This document shows, in pieces, positions 1 through 8,664 of a stretch of 64,000 nucleotides of DNA. Below the pieces are notes generated by a model. It saw only the letters and a list, made by a program, of their open reading frames with translations. It searched no databases and was not told the origin of the DNA. Source of the DNA: Hymenobacter sp. YC55 (GTDB lineage: Bacteria > Bacteroidota > Bacteroidia > Cytophagales > Hymenobacteraceae); the NCBI RefSeq assembly GCF_029433095.1, contig NZ_JARNTX010000001.1:1550001-1614000 (forward strand). Direction: 5' to 3'. Position 1 is the first letter of the stretch, and the number at the start of each line of letters is the position of its first letter. The translations under genes and the position numbers were made by a program.

Positions 1-3000
1 CAAGAGCTCAACGACTTGCCCACTGCGCTGGATGAAGCCCACCGCATTGGCTACCCCGTGATGCTGAAAGCCGCAGCGGGCGGCGGCGGCCGTGGTATGC
101 GGGTTATTCGGGACGATGAGCAATTGGAGCGCGGCTTCTTCGAGGCTCGCAACGAGGCGCTGAAAGCCTTCGGCGACGATACCGTGTTCTTGGAGAAGTT
201 TGTGGAGCAGCCCAAGCACATCGAGGTGCAACTGGTAGCCGACAACCACGGCGGCCTGGTTCACCTCTACGAGCGCGACTGCTCGGTGCAGCGGCGCTAC
301 CAGAAGGTGGTGGAAGTGGCTCCTTCGCTGAATCTGCCTGACCACATGCGCCACCTCTTATATGAGTACGCGCTGCGCCTGGGCCGGGCCGTGAACTACA
401 ACAACGTGGGTACGGTCGAGTTTTTGGTTAACCCCGAGCAAGACCGCATCTATTTTATCGAGGTGAATCCCCGCATTCAGGTAGAGCACACCGTTACGGA
501 GATGATTACGGGCGTGGACCTCATCAAAACGCAGCTCCACATTGCTGATGGCAAGCGCCTCACTTCTCCGGAAATTGGCTTGGGCGGCGACAACAAACCC
601 CTGAAAAACGGTTACGCCATTCAGTGCCGCATCACCACCGAAGACCCCACCAACGATTTCAAGCCCGACTACGGCACCATTACGGCGTATCGTTCGGCCG
701 GCGGCTTCGGCATCCGCCTTGACCAGGGCTCGGTGTACACCGGCGTGAAAGTGTCGCCGTTCTTTGATTCTTTGCTGGTGAAAGTATCTACCCATGCGCC
801 CACGCTTGGCGAGGCGGCCACCAAAATGGCCCGCACGCTCGACGAGTTTCGGGTGCGGGGGGTGCGTACCAACATCCAGTTTCTGCAAAACATCATTGCG
901 CACCCCATTTTCGGGAGTGGGGCCGCCAACGTCGATTTCATCAAGGACCACCCCGAGCTGTTCAAGTTCAAGACCCGGCAAGACCGCGCCAGCAAGGTGC
1001 TCAACTTCCTGGGCGAAATCATTGTGAACGGCAACCCCGACGTGAAAGGCCTCGTGGACGAGCGCCGGGAATTGCGCAAGCCTCGCCTGCCGCAGTACGA
1101 CCCGGAGGCGCCCTTGCAGCCCGGCACTAAAAATAAGCTCACGGAGCTTGGTCCCGAGGCATTTGCCAAGTGGCTGCGCGAAGACAAGCAGATTCACTAC
1201 ACCGACACCACCCTCCGCGATTCGCACCAGAGCCTACTGGCCACCCGCATGCGGACCTCGGATATGATGAAGGTGGCCGAGCGCTACGCTCACCAGCACC
1301 CCCAAACCTTCTCGCTGGAATGCTGGGGCGGGGCCACGTTTGATGTGGCGCTGCGCTTTCTGCACGAAGACCCTTGGGCCCGCTTGGCGCAGCTCCGCAA
1401 GGCCACCCCGAATATTTTGCTCCAGATGCTCATTCGCGGGGCCAACGGCGTGGGCTACAAGGCCTACCCCGACAACCTTACCGAGCGGTTTGTACAGCAA
1501 GCTGCCGAAACCGGCATCGACGTGTTCCGCATTTTCGATTCGCTGAACTGGATGCCGGGCATGGAGGCGTGCATAGGCTTTGTGCGCAACAAAACCGACC
1601 GGTTGGCGGAAGGTAGCATCTGCTACACCGGCGACATTTTGGACCCCAAGCGCAACCAGAAATACAACCTGGAGTACTACCTGCGCCTGGCTCGCCAGAT
1701 CGAAGAAGCCGGCGCGCACATCCTCTGCATCAAGGACATGGCCGGGCTACTGAAGCCTTACGCGGCCACCGAACTAGTTACGGCCCTGCGCGAAACTATC
1801 AGCTTGCCCATCCATCTGCACACCCACGATACATCGTCGCTACAGGCGGCCACGTATCTGAAAGCGGTGGAAGCAGGTGTTGATGTGATTGATGTGGCGC
1901 TTGGTAGCTTGTCGGGTTTGACGTCGCAGCCCAACTTCAACTCCGTAGTGGAAATGTTGCGTGGGCAGCCGCGCCACCGCGAATTCAACCAACCGTCGCT
2001 CAACGAGTTCAGTAACTATTGGGAAACGGTGCGAGAGCATTATTACCCCTTTGAATCGGGCTTGAAGGCCGGCAACTCCGAGGTATTCCAACACGAGATT
2101 CCGGGCGGACAGTACAGCAACCTGCGGCCCCAAGCGGCGGCGTTGGGCTTGCTCGATAAGTTCGAAACCATCAAGAGCACCTTCGCCGACGTGAACCTGC
2201 TCTTCGGCGATATTCCGAAAGTAACGCCTTCCTCGAAAGTGGTAGGCGACATGGCGCTGTACCTAGTTTCCAACAACCTCACCACGCAGGACGTGGTGGA
2301 AAAAGGAGAGAGCCTGAACTTCCCCGAATCGGTGCGCGAACTGTTTCGCGGCGACATTGGGCAGCCCGAAGGTGGCTGGCCCGCCGACGTGCAACGCGTC
2401 ATTCTCAAAGACGAGCAGCCCTTCACCGACCGGCCCAACGAGCACTTAGCGCCTATCGACTTCGATGCGGAATGGCAGAAGTTCGAAGAGAAGTTTGGTG
2501 CCCGCGCCAAGTTCACTGATTTGCTGTCGTGGCTGCTCTACCCAAAGGTGTTCGAGCAATATTGGGCGCACTTGGTCCAGTACGGCGACGCGAGCATTGT
2601 GCCCACACCGGTGTTCTACTACGGCTTGAAGCCCGGCGAGGAAACCATTGTAGACATTGCCCGCGGCAAGAGCATCATTGTGGGTTTGCAGTCGATTGGT
2701 ACGGTAAACGAGGACGGCAACCGCACTATCTTCTTCAACCTCAACGGCCAGACCCGCAACGTGGAAGTGCGCGACCTGAGCGTGGAGGTGAAGCGCGTGC
2801 TCAACCAGAAAGCCGACAAACTCAACGCCAAGCAAGTTGGTGCCCCGCTTCAAGGGCTACTCTCGAGAGTGTTGGTCAAAGATGGCGAGGAAGTGAAGCG
2901 TAATTCGCCACTCTTTATCATCGAAGCCATGAAAATGGAAACCACCATTACCGCTCCCGAAGACACCACCGTGCAAAGCCTGCACCTACCAGAAGGCACC

Positions 3001-3039
3001 CTCGTGAACGCCGACGATTTGGTGCTAACACTGGCGTAG
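1..3039 (+). CDS. pyc: Pyruvate carboxylase (5' end outside window)
   Basis: Biotin enzyme that carboxylates pyruvate to oxaloacetate using ATP and bicarbonate; cytosolic and anaplerotic. The reading frame is open from base 1, so the N-terminal ~140 residues lie upstream; 1012 codons are present against about 1150 in the family. In-window codons 1-330 are the ATP-grasp biotin carboxylase part (glycine-rich AAGGGGRGM near codon 24, then FIEVNPRIQVEHTVTE). The carboxyltransferase TIM barrel starts near codon 400 (YTDTTLRDSHQS) and has the presumed carbamylated Lys in CIKDMAG (codon 578) and the metal-binding HLHTHD. The C-terminal biotinyl domain has AMKM with the biotin Lys at codon 978. This single-chain order separates it from acetyl- or propionyl-CoA carboxylases. 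A hairpin follows the stop. Confidence 0.97.
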   Translation, partial: QELNDLPTALDEAHRIGYPVMLKAAAGGGGRGMRVIRDDEQLERGFFEARNEALKAFGDDTVFLEKFVEQPKHIEVQLVADNHGGLVHLYERDCSVQRRYQKVVEVAPSLNLPDHMRHLLYEYALRLGRAVNYNNVGTVEFLVNPEQDRIYFIEVNPRIQVEHTVTEMITGVDLIKTQLHIADGKRLTSPEIGLGGDNKPLKNGYAIQCRITTEDPTNDFKPDYGTITAYRSAGGFGIRLDQGSVYTGVKVSPFFDSLLVKVSTHAPTLGEAATKMARTLDEFRVRGVRTNIQFLQNIIAHPIFGSGAANVDFIKDHPELFKFKTRQDRASKVLNFLGEIIVNGNPDVKGLVDERRELRKPRLPQYDPEAPLQPGTKNKLTELGPEAFAKWLREDKQIHYTDTTLRDSHQSLLATRMRTSDMMKVAERYAHQHPQTFSLECWGGATFDVALRFLHEDPWARLAQLRKATPNILLQMLIRGANGVGYKAYPDNLTERFVQQAAETGIDVFRIFDSLNWMPGMEACIGFVRNKTDRLAEGSICYTGDILDPKRNQKYNLEYYLRLARQIEEAGAHILCIKDMAGLLKPYAATELVTALRETISLPIHLHTHDTSSLQAATYLKAVEAGVDVIDVALGSLSGLTSQPNFNSVVEMLRGQPRHREFNQPSLNEFSNYWETVREHYYPFESGLKAGNSEVFQHEIPGGQYSNLRPQAAALGLLDKFETIKSTFADVNLLFGDIPKVTPSSKVVGDMALYLVSNNLTTQDVVEKGESLNFPESVRELFRGDIGQPEGGWPADVQRVILKDEQPFTDRPNEHLAPIDFDAEWQKFEEKFGARAKFTDLLSWLLYPKVFEQYWAHLVQYGDASIVPTPVFYYGLKPGEETIVDIARGKSIIVGLQSIGTVNEDGNRTIFFNLNGQTRNVEVRDLSVEVKRVLNQKADKLNAKQVGAPLQGLLSRVLVKDGEEVKRNSPLFIIEAMKMETTITAPEDTTVQSLHLPEGTLVNADDLVLTLA

Positions 3040-3108
3040 TATGAGTGAAAGCTAATATCTTACTGCTGCCTTGTGTTACAAGGTGAGCTTGCTGTACAGA
3101 GCAAACTA

Positions 3109-3143
3109 AGAGCCGTTGCGCTAACCAGTAGTGCAACGGCTCT
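3109..3143 (+). terminator. Hairpin downstream of pyruvate carboxylase
   Basis: AGAGCCGTTGC (3109-3119) pairs perfectly with GCAACGGCTCT (3133-3143). It lies 70 bases after the stop. The tract after it is only mildly T-rich, so termination is likely but not certain. Confidence 0.5.
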
Positions 3144-3204
3144 ACTTGCTTTGCCTTCACAAAGTATTGCATTGGAGGTGGATGGCTAGGTGTATAGTAA
3201 GCAA

Positions 3205-3232
3205 TTGATTTTAAATAAGATAAGTAAGTTTG
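3205..3232 (+). promoter_or_regulatory. Bacteroidota-type promoter of the 3241 gene
   Basis: TAagTTTG at 3225-3232 matches the Bacteroidota -7 consensus TAnnTTTG, with TTG at 3205-3207 as a weak -33 element. It lies 8 bases before the ATG at 3241, which would give an almost leaderless mRNA and argues against the upstream in-frame start at 3190. Confidence 0.5.
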
Positions 3233-3240
3233 AAGTTGCT

Positions 3241-3984
3241 ATGATTACGCGTTTGCTACCCATTGCCGTTTTGCTGCTGATTAGCGCGGCAGCGGCGGCT
3301 CAGAGTTCTTTACCACCGCCCATTGAGCAAACAGGTGCTGCGGCCCGGGACAATATTGATGCGCTAGGGCGGGGCGACGCGGCCGTTGTACGCAAACCCA
3401 CCAGTGCGGGAGTAATAGGCACCCCTTACGCTGACAATCGGTGGCTACTGGCTCGAATTACCCTTTCGACGAAGCTGCCATTGGCGCCAGTACCACTCAA
3501 ATACGATGTGCTAAACCAGCGCCTCCTCATGCGCCCCCTCGACCGGGGAGTTGATTCGCTGCAACTCGATGATCGGGCGGTGACGCGTTTCGAGTTGGAT
3601 GACCCTGTTCCGGGCACCACCACTATTCGAAAGCGGGTGTTTCGGCGTTTCGAAGAAGCCCTCGTCCCTAACCAGCGCATGGATTACGTGGAGGTGCTGC
3701 ATGAGGGCCGCTACTCGCTATTGAAGCGGTATGTGAAGCTGCTGCGCAAGGCCAACAATACCGGAGCATACAACACCGGCCAGCAATACGACCAAGTCGA
3801 AGATAAGAACGTGTACTACCTGCGCCGTCCTGATGCTAGCTTGGTGCCGCTTAAGTTGAGCGTGAAAACGTTGCAAGCGGCCATGCCAGAACTTGCCGCT
3901 GCCCTCAAGGAATCGGGTGCCGCTCAGAAAGCCAAAACTGACGTTGAGTGGGCTAACGTACTTGATACTCTCGACCCCAAATAG
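3241..3984 (+). CDS. Secreted protein of unknown function
   Basis: A 247-residue protein. The start at 3241 is chosen because MITRLLPIAVLLLISAAAAA is a textbook signal peptide with cleavage after AAAQ, and because a -7 promoter element ends 8 bases upstream. A longer frame from 3190 adds a charged, unlikely N-terminus. The mature part is hydrophilic, with no transmembrane segment and no enzyme motif I recognise. The segment GTPYADNRWL followed by LKYDVLNQRL recalls the GxPY...LKYdvyNn pattern of uncharacterised secreted Bacteroidota proteins; that resemblance is from memory and untested. It is monocistronic, ending at a very strong bidirectional terminator. Confidence 0.75.
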   Translation: MITRLLPIAVLLLISAAAAAQSSLPPPIEQTGAAARDNIDALGRGDAAVVRKPTSAGVIGTPYADNRWLLARITLSTKLPLAPVPLKYDVLNQRLLMRPLDRGVDSLQLDDRAVTRFELDDPVPGTTTIRKRVFRRFEEALVPNQRMDYVEVLHEGRYSLLKRYVKLLRKANNTGAYNTGQQYDQVEDKNVYYLRRPDASLVPLKLSVKTLQAAMPELAAALKESGAAQKAKTDVEWANVLDTLDPK

Positions 3985-4005
3985 AAAGCGAAATCTACTT
4001 TTCAC

Positions 4006-4068
4006 GTAAGCAGCCCTCCAGCATAAGGTTAGAACACATATCTAACATCATGCTGGAGGGCTGCTTAC
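4006..4068. terminator. Strong bidirectional terminator
   Basis: A 19-bp perfect stem (4006-4024 with 4050-4068) encloses a second 6-bp stem GTTAGA/TCTAAC (4028-4033, 4041-4046). It sits between convergent genes ending at 3984 and 4106. Confidence 0.85.
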
Positions 4069-4105
4069 TTATTCACTATCTGTTATCGGGCCAAGACAAG
4101 GTACC

Positions 4106-4552
4106 CTAGTGCAGATATACGGCATGCAGCACGGCGGCTGGTTGGGTTGCGGCCTCAGTGAAAAGCCGCAGCGTGTCGCCGCTGATTTGGTAGGTGCGCG
4201 TGTTTGTCAGGGCGTTCATGAAACCGGTTTCGGTGGAAAGATCTGGGCATGCCATCTTAGTAGAAAGAAGCGGGCCGAACCGAAGCTGCCCATCGGCGGG
4301 GAGTTCAAAAGTGCCGCGAAACCGGTTGCAGCCCCCATTGCCTTCAGCGTTCAATTCGTTGGTCCGTAGCAGCAAATATGCTTCGCCATTAGTTGGAACA
4401 GGAACCGGTTGGCCCTGCAAGGTCCGAAGCACCCAACGAGTGTTGCGTAGTGAAGCCAATGGGGTAATAGGTTGCGAAGCTGGCGAGGTAGACTGACAAG
4501 CGGTAAGCAGTAGCAAGGGCAATCCAAGTGCAATACGATGGAGATTAAGCAT
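4106..4552 (-). CDS. META-domain lipoprotein (HslJ-like)
   Basis: A 148-residue probable lipoprotein. The ATG at 4552 gives MLNLHRIALGLPLLLLTAC with lipobox LLTAC, so lipidation at that Cys and anchoring in the outer membrane are likely; the in-frame ATG at 4576 adds eight residues before it. The rest fits the META/HslJ fold: RNTRWVLRTLQGQPV at the start of the domain, then GGCNRFRGTFEL, the LRFGPLLSTKMACPD block and ISGDTLRLF. These small beta proteins are linked in other bacteria to heat and novobiocin tolerance, but the molecular role is unknown. Monocistronic and convergent with the 3241 gene. Confidence 0.85.
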   Translation of the reverse strand: MLNLHRIALGLPLLLLTACQSTSPASQPITPLASLRNTRWVLRTLQGQPVPVPTNGEAYLLLRTNELNAEGNGGCNRFRGTFELPADGQLRFGPLLSTKMACPDLSTETGFMNALTNTRTYQISGDTLRLFTEAATQPAAVLHAVYLH

Positions 4553-4646
4553 AAGACAAGAGAAGTTACTATGCACTTATGAGTGAAATAGGAAAAGGCA
4601 GCTACTGAATTGTACAAATAACTGTCCAAAACGGTTATTTTGCGTC

Positions 4647-5999
4647 ATGCGCAACCTCATTCCCACCGTTCTGTTTTTAGTACTTTCAACTTTTCAGCTG
4701 CAGGCGCAAAAGAAAACCGCTTCTACGCCCGCTGGAGGAGTTTCAGCGGCCACCGTGGAGCGCGTTATGCGCACGTTGGCCGCTGACAACATGCAAGGCC
4801 GCGCCGCAGCCAAACCGAGTGGTTTGCAAGCCGCACAGTTTTTGGCCACAGAGTTCCAGCGTATAGGCTTGCAAATGTTGCCGGGCCTGACAAGCTACGA
4901 GCAAGTTTTTCCAGCATATGAGACGCACGTGGCGGCCTTGTTCGTGACGCTGAATAATGCGCCCGTAGCTAAGGAGAAGGCTTTGCTTGTTTCCACGCAG
5001 CCCCACCTAAACTGGACCGATACCGACGAGCCCGCCACGCGGGTTCTGGTAGTTGGTCCGCAGGACAACATGCAGCAATACATGCGCGACATCGTGCGGC
5101 CGCGTGAGAATACTGTGGTGCTGCTTGACCCCACGCATGCCCCGGCTTTCAAGCGAATAGCCGATTATGTAAGTCACAGCAACGTACGGGCTGAAAAAAC
5201 AGAGAGTCCGTTCTCTAGCGTCGTGGTGCTGACCTCAGCGCTGCCCGAAGGAAAAGTAACCTTCAAGGTAGCTGCTAACACCACAGTGCGTACGCTGGAG
5301 CTGCGCAACGTTGTAGGCGTATTGCCAGGTAAAGATCAGGCGCGCGCCGCTGAGCAGGTAGTCTTTTCAGCCCACTACGACCACATCGGCTTCTTGCCTG
5401 CCGTGGCCGGCGACTCCATTGCCAACGGGGCCGATGATGACGCCAGTGGTACAACGGCTGTGGTGGCTCTGGCTGAGCATTTCAAAAAGAAAAACAACAA
5501 CGCCCGTTCCCTCATCTTTGTGGCTTTTACAGCCGAGGAAATCGGCGGCTTTGGCTCCCGATACTTCTCGAAGCAGCTCGACCCAGCCAAGATCGTTGCC
5601 ATGTTCAACATTGAAATGATTGGCAAAGTATCCAAGTTTGGGCCCAATGCTGCCTTTATCACCGGCTTCGAACGGTCTGATTTCGGTCCGTTGCTGCAAG
5701 CAAATTTGAAGGGCTCGGCGTTTCATGTTGAACCCGACCCGTACCCCGAGCAAAACCTGTTTTACCGCTCCGATAATGCTACCCTGGCCCGCCTAGGAGT
5801 GCCCGCCCACAGCATCAGCACCGACCAAATTCCTACCGACAAGCTCTATCACTCGGTAGATGACGAAATTGAATCATTGAATTTGCCGAACATGACGGCC
5901 ATAATCAATGGCATTGCCCGAAGTGCCACCGGTATCATATCCGGTCAGCAAACCCCAACCCGCGTTGCGCCAGAAGCTACTGCTACCCAGAAGCCCTAA
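4647..5999 (+). CDS. Secreted M28 family zinc aminopeptidase
   Basis: A 450-residue exported metallopeptidase. Residues 1-20 (MRNLIPTVLFLVLSTFQLQA) form a signal peptide. The M28 core has the expected two-zinc ligands in order: His in FSAHYDHIG near residue 243, Asp in NGADDDASGT near 263, the Glu pair in FTAEEIGGFGS near 299, Asp in SDNATLARLG and the late His in LYHSVDDE. A PA-like insert probably precedes the core. It would remove N-terminal residues from peptides in the periplasm or outside the cell. It is a single-gene unit with TATTTTG a few bases before the ATG as a possible -7 element, and ends at a bidirectional hairpin. Confidence 0.92.
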   Translation: MRNLIPTVLFLVLSTFQLQAQKKTASTPAGGVSAATVERVMRTLAADNMQGRAAAKPSGLQAAQFLATEFQRIGLQMLPGLTSYEQVFPAYETHVAALFVTLNNAPVAKEKALLVSTQPHLNWTDTDEPATRVLVVGPQDNMQQYMRDIVRPRENTVVLLDPTHAPAFKRIADYVSHSNVRAEKTESPFSSVVVLTSALPEGKVTFKVAANTTVRTLELRNVVGVLPGKDQARAAEQVVFSAHYDHIGFLPAVAGDSIANGADDDASGTTAVVALAEHFKKKNNNARSLIFVAFTAEEIGGFGSRYFSKQLDPAKIVAMFNIEMIGKVSKFGPNAAFITGFERSDFGPLLQANLKGSAFHVEPDPYPEQNLFYRSDNATLARLGVPAHSISTDQIPTDKLYHSVDDEIESLNLPNMTAIINGIARSATGIISGQQTPTRVAPEATATQKP

Positions 6000-6020
6000 A
6001 ATCAATAGGGTATAATTGAA

Positions 6021-6067
6021 AACAGCTAAGGCCGGCAAAGAAGCAGTCTTTGCCGGCCCTAGCTGTT
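6021..6067. terminator. Bidirectional terminator
   Basis: AACAGCTA plus GGCCGGCAAAG (6021-6040) pairs with CTTTGCCGGCC plus TAGCTGTT (6048-6067), with a single mismatch. It lies between convergent genes ending at 5999 and 6145. Confidence 0.8.
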
Positions 6068-6144
6068 TATCTTTACGTTGGCTCGTCGCTGCTCTATAGT
6101 AAAGGTGTGTCGCTGGCAGCGTTTTCTTGCTCAGGAATAATGAC

Positions 6145-8163
6145 TTAAGCGGCCGTATGCGCTTGGAAAGATGACTGACTTTGCGTGGGGTCAACCTTAA
6201 GAACTTTGCCAGCTACAGGCAGCGTCACCCATACCATTGCGCCTCCTTCGGGGCCTGCACTCATGCCCAGGGTACCGCCGTGGCATTCAGCGAAAGTCCG
6301 GCATAGCTGCAGGCCTAAGCCTGTGCCTTGGACTGGCCCACCCGAATTGCTAGCTCGTAGCTGTGGCTGTTGGGGGTGCAGCACTTGCTTTAATTGGCTG
6401 ATGGGCATGCCCGGCCCCGTATCAGTTACTGAAACACAAACCTGGGTTGGGTCGGTAGTGTCGGGGGTGGCTTGCAGCCGGATGGTGCCGCCGGTGGGAG
6501 TGAATTTAAGGGCGTTGCTGACGAGGTTGCGCAGAATAGTGCGCGCCATGTTCTGATCAGCGTACAGAACCAAGTGTGGGTCTGCATCATACTGAAGCTG
6601 AATCTGGTTGGAATGAGCACTGGTTTGAAACAGTTCGTAGCACTCCGATAAAAGATCCCGCGCGTACAGATGTTCAGGATGGCAACTTAGTTCGCCTGTT
6701 TGGCTGACCGCCCAATTCAATAAGTTGTCGAGTAGCCCATTGAGGCTTTGGGCTGATTCTCGGACGAGTTCGGGCAAGTGGCGGAGGCCTTCCTGGTCGT
6801 TGGTCCGCTGATAGAAGCTAATCAGCTCTGTCACCCCGGTAAAGGCCATTACCGGTCCGCGTAGGTCGTGCGCGATAATGGCATAGAGGCGCGCTTTGGA
6901 ATCGGCTAGTTGGCGAAGCTCCTGGGCGGCATCCTCCAAGGCCGTATTTTTGGCCGCTACTAGCTGGTGCTGGGCAGCTAGTTCCTGGCGGCTCCGCAAA
7001 AGCTGGCCGTATAATAAGCTGCCGACTGCCACAAGCAGCAGCAACCCCCCAACTATCACCCCCAGTAATTGGATCCGATCTTCATCTCGTTCGGCGCGCA
7101 GTTGCGTTACCTTTTGGCGCTGCGTGAGAAGGCGGATATTATCTTCCTGCTCGCGCGCATTGTAGCGGCTTTGGAGCGCGGCCATAGCACGGGTGTTTAC
7201 TTCTGTCATTAAGCTGTCGCGCAGATGCTGAAAACGCTGCTGCATGGCGTACGCCTGTTGGTGTTGACCAAGTGCGGCATAGTTGTCGGCGAGCTGCTGA
7301 TAAGCGTTCTGTAACCGTTCGGGCGAACCTACTTGCTGCGCGTAGCGCATGCCAAGCGTTGCTGCATCCAGGGCTGGCTGTAGCTCCTTTTTGGCCTGCA
7401 TCACTTTTGACAAGTACGTGTATGCACCAGACAAGCCGTATCCATCACCTAGCACCCGGTAGAGCATTACAGCTTCCAGCAAGCTCATGCGCGCCGAATC
7501 GGGCTGATGCTGGCGGGCCTGCACTTTGCCAAGGGTGAAGAGGCTGTTGGCCTGACCAGAAAGATCGTTGACAACGGCAAACAACAGCAAAGCCCGCCGG
7601 ATATACTGGTTGGCTTGCTTGAGGCTGTCTTGTTGCCAAGCAACGTCAGCCAGATTGGTTAGGAACAGGGCCTGGTCGGCGGAATCATGCCGCTGCTCGG
7701 CCAGAAACAACCCCATGTGGTAGAACCTGGCCGCCGTAGCAAAATGGTTGTGCAGAATGTGGCACTTGGCCATGCCGTTGTACGCATAGCCCATGGACTT
7801 CTTCATGCCCAGCGACCTGAAAATGCGTAAAGCAATTAAATGCTGCCGCAGTGCTTCGTCGGCACTGCCAGCCAGAGTCAGGCAGGTACCAAGGTCGTTG
7901 TGGCAGCGCGCCTCACCACGGGGGTAGTTGAGTTTGCGGGCCAGAGCAATACCTTGTTCGGCGTAAGTACGGGCGCGCGGCAAATCGGAATGACTTAAGT
8001 TCCAGCACAACTCATCGAGTAGCAATACGCGCAGGGTATCGGTAGGCTCGGTAAGAGCTAACTGCCTTTGTAAGCTGTCAAGGACAGCTGGGTTGGCACT
8101 CTGCGCCTCAGCCGCCCAGATAGGTAAAGTAGATAGTGTAAAAAAGAGTAATAATGTTTTCAC
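6145..8163 (-). CDS. TPR-containing membrane sensor histidine kinase
   Basis: A 672-residue kinase when started at GTG 8163. That start gives the signal peptide MKTLLLFFTLSTLPIWA and lies about 30 bases downstream of a TAgaTTTG element. The first ATG (8241) adds 26 residues that would bury the signal peptide and lies upstream of that promoter. Residues ~25-340 are tetratricopeptide helices in the periplasm, a transmembrane helix lies near 363-385, then a coiled coil. The kinase core has the H-box IIAHDLRGP (His near 431), N-box LVSNALKFTP, G1 DTGPGM and G2 GTGLGLQLC. No receiver or output domain is fused and no regulator gene adjoins, so the partner is unknown. The stimulus is unknown. Confidence 0.88.
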   Translation of the reverse strand: MKTLLLFFTLSTLPIWAAEAQSANPAVLDSLQRQLALTEPTDTLRVLLLDELCWNLSHSDLPRARTYAEQGIALARKLNYPRGEARCHNDLGTCLTLAGSADEALRQHLIALRIFRSLGMKKSMGYAYNGMAKCHILHNHFATAARFYHMGLFLAEQRHDSADQALFLTNLADVAWQQDSLKQANQYIRRALLLFAVVNDLSGQANSLFTLGKVQARQHQPDSARMSLLEAVMLYRVLGDGYGLSGAYTYLSKVMQAKKELQPALDAATLGMRYAQQVGSPERLQNAYQQLADNYAALGQHQQAYAMQQRFQHLRDSLMTEVNTRAMAALQSRYNAREQEDNIRLLTQRQKVTQLRAERDEDRIQLLGVIVGGLLLLVAVGSLLYGQLLRSRQELAAQHQLVAAKNTALEDAAQELRQLADSKARLYAIIAHDLRGPVMAFTGVTELISFYQRTNDQEGLRHLPELVRESAQSLNGLLDNLLNWAVSQTGELSCHPEHLYARDLLSECYELFQTSAHSNQIQLQYDADPHLVLYADQNMARTILRNLVSNALKFTPTGGTIRLQATPDTTDPTQVCVSVTDTGPGMPISQLKQVLHPQQPQLRASNSGGPVQGTGLGLQLCRTFAECHGGTLGMSAGPEGGAMVWVTLPVAGKVLKVDPTQSQSSFQAHTAA

Positions 8164-8175
8164 GATAACTTGGCA

Positions 8176-8207
8176 ACCAGTAGCTATAGACCTACTGGTC
8201 AAATCTA
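8176..8207 (-). promoter_or_regulatory. -7 element abutting an inverted repeat, upstream of the TPR kinase
   Basis: On the minus strand TAgaTTTG (8200-8207) fits the Bacteroidota -7 box. Directly downstream is a perfect 8-bp inverted repeat, ACCAGTAG (8176-8183) and CTACTGGT (8192-8199), with an 8-base spacer. It would cover the expected transcription start, 13 bases before the GTG start. An operator or a leader hairpin is possible. A convincing -33 box was not found. Confidence 0.45.
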
Positions 8208-8664
8208 CGGATAATTCTATGTTAAATATAGAATTAAACATAGTCGAATTATATGTATAAGCAAATAAAAATAGTTAAGTGCAAAAATTGCCATTAGATT
8301 TGCCTTGATATTGGACGCTGTGTTCGATATAATAATAAGGTTAAGCTCAAGTTTTAGTATGGACCTAATGTTCTTCAATTGCGGTCAATAAAAGGTTAAA
8401 ACGGCTCGTAATGTCTAAAGAATAAGCATATTACTCAGATAGTACAGATGATTTTTAGTATTGAAATATGACATATCGTATATCTGTTGTAAATGATTAG
8501 TGACTTATTGGAGTGCTTCAGCGCAATCAGATGCAGGGAGGAATATGGATGAATGAATTTCAGGCAACTGATAATTATGCAATTGAATAAGCATTCTATT
8601 TAACTAGAAGGCTGCATGAAAGTCAGCCTAAATGTTGCTCACCAAACACAAGCAGTGCTTGCTG
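8208..8664. other. AT-rich intergenic region without a gene
   Basis: About 450 bases, clearly more AT-rich than the flanks. It holds no ORF with coding character and no strong hairpin. The right end is the 3' flank of the gene ending at 8665; the left end is upstream of the kinase promoter. Confidence 0.5.

Noticed and set aside
2948..3172. Minus-strand 74-codon frame at the end of pyruvate carboxylase
   Set aside because: It runs across the terminator hairpin and into the carboxylase; no coding sign.
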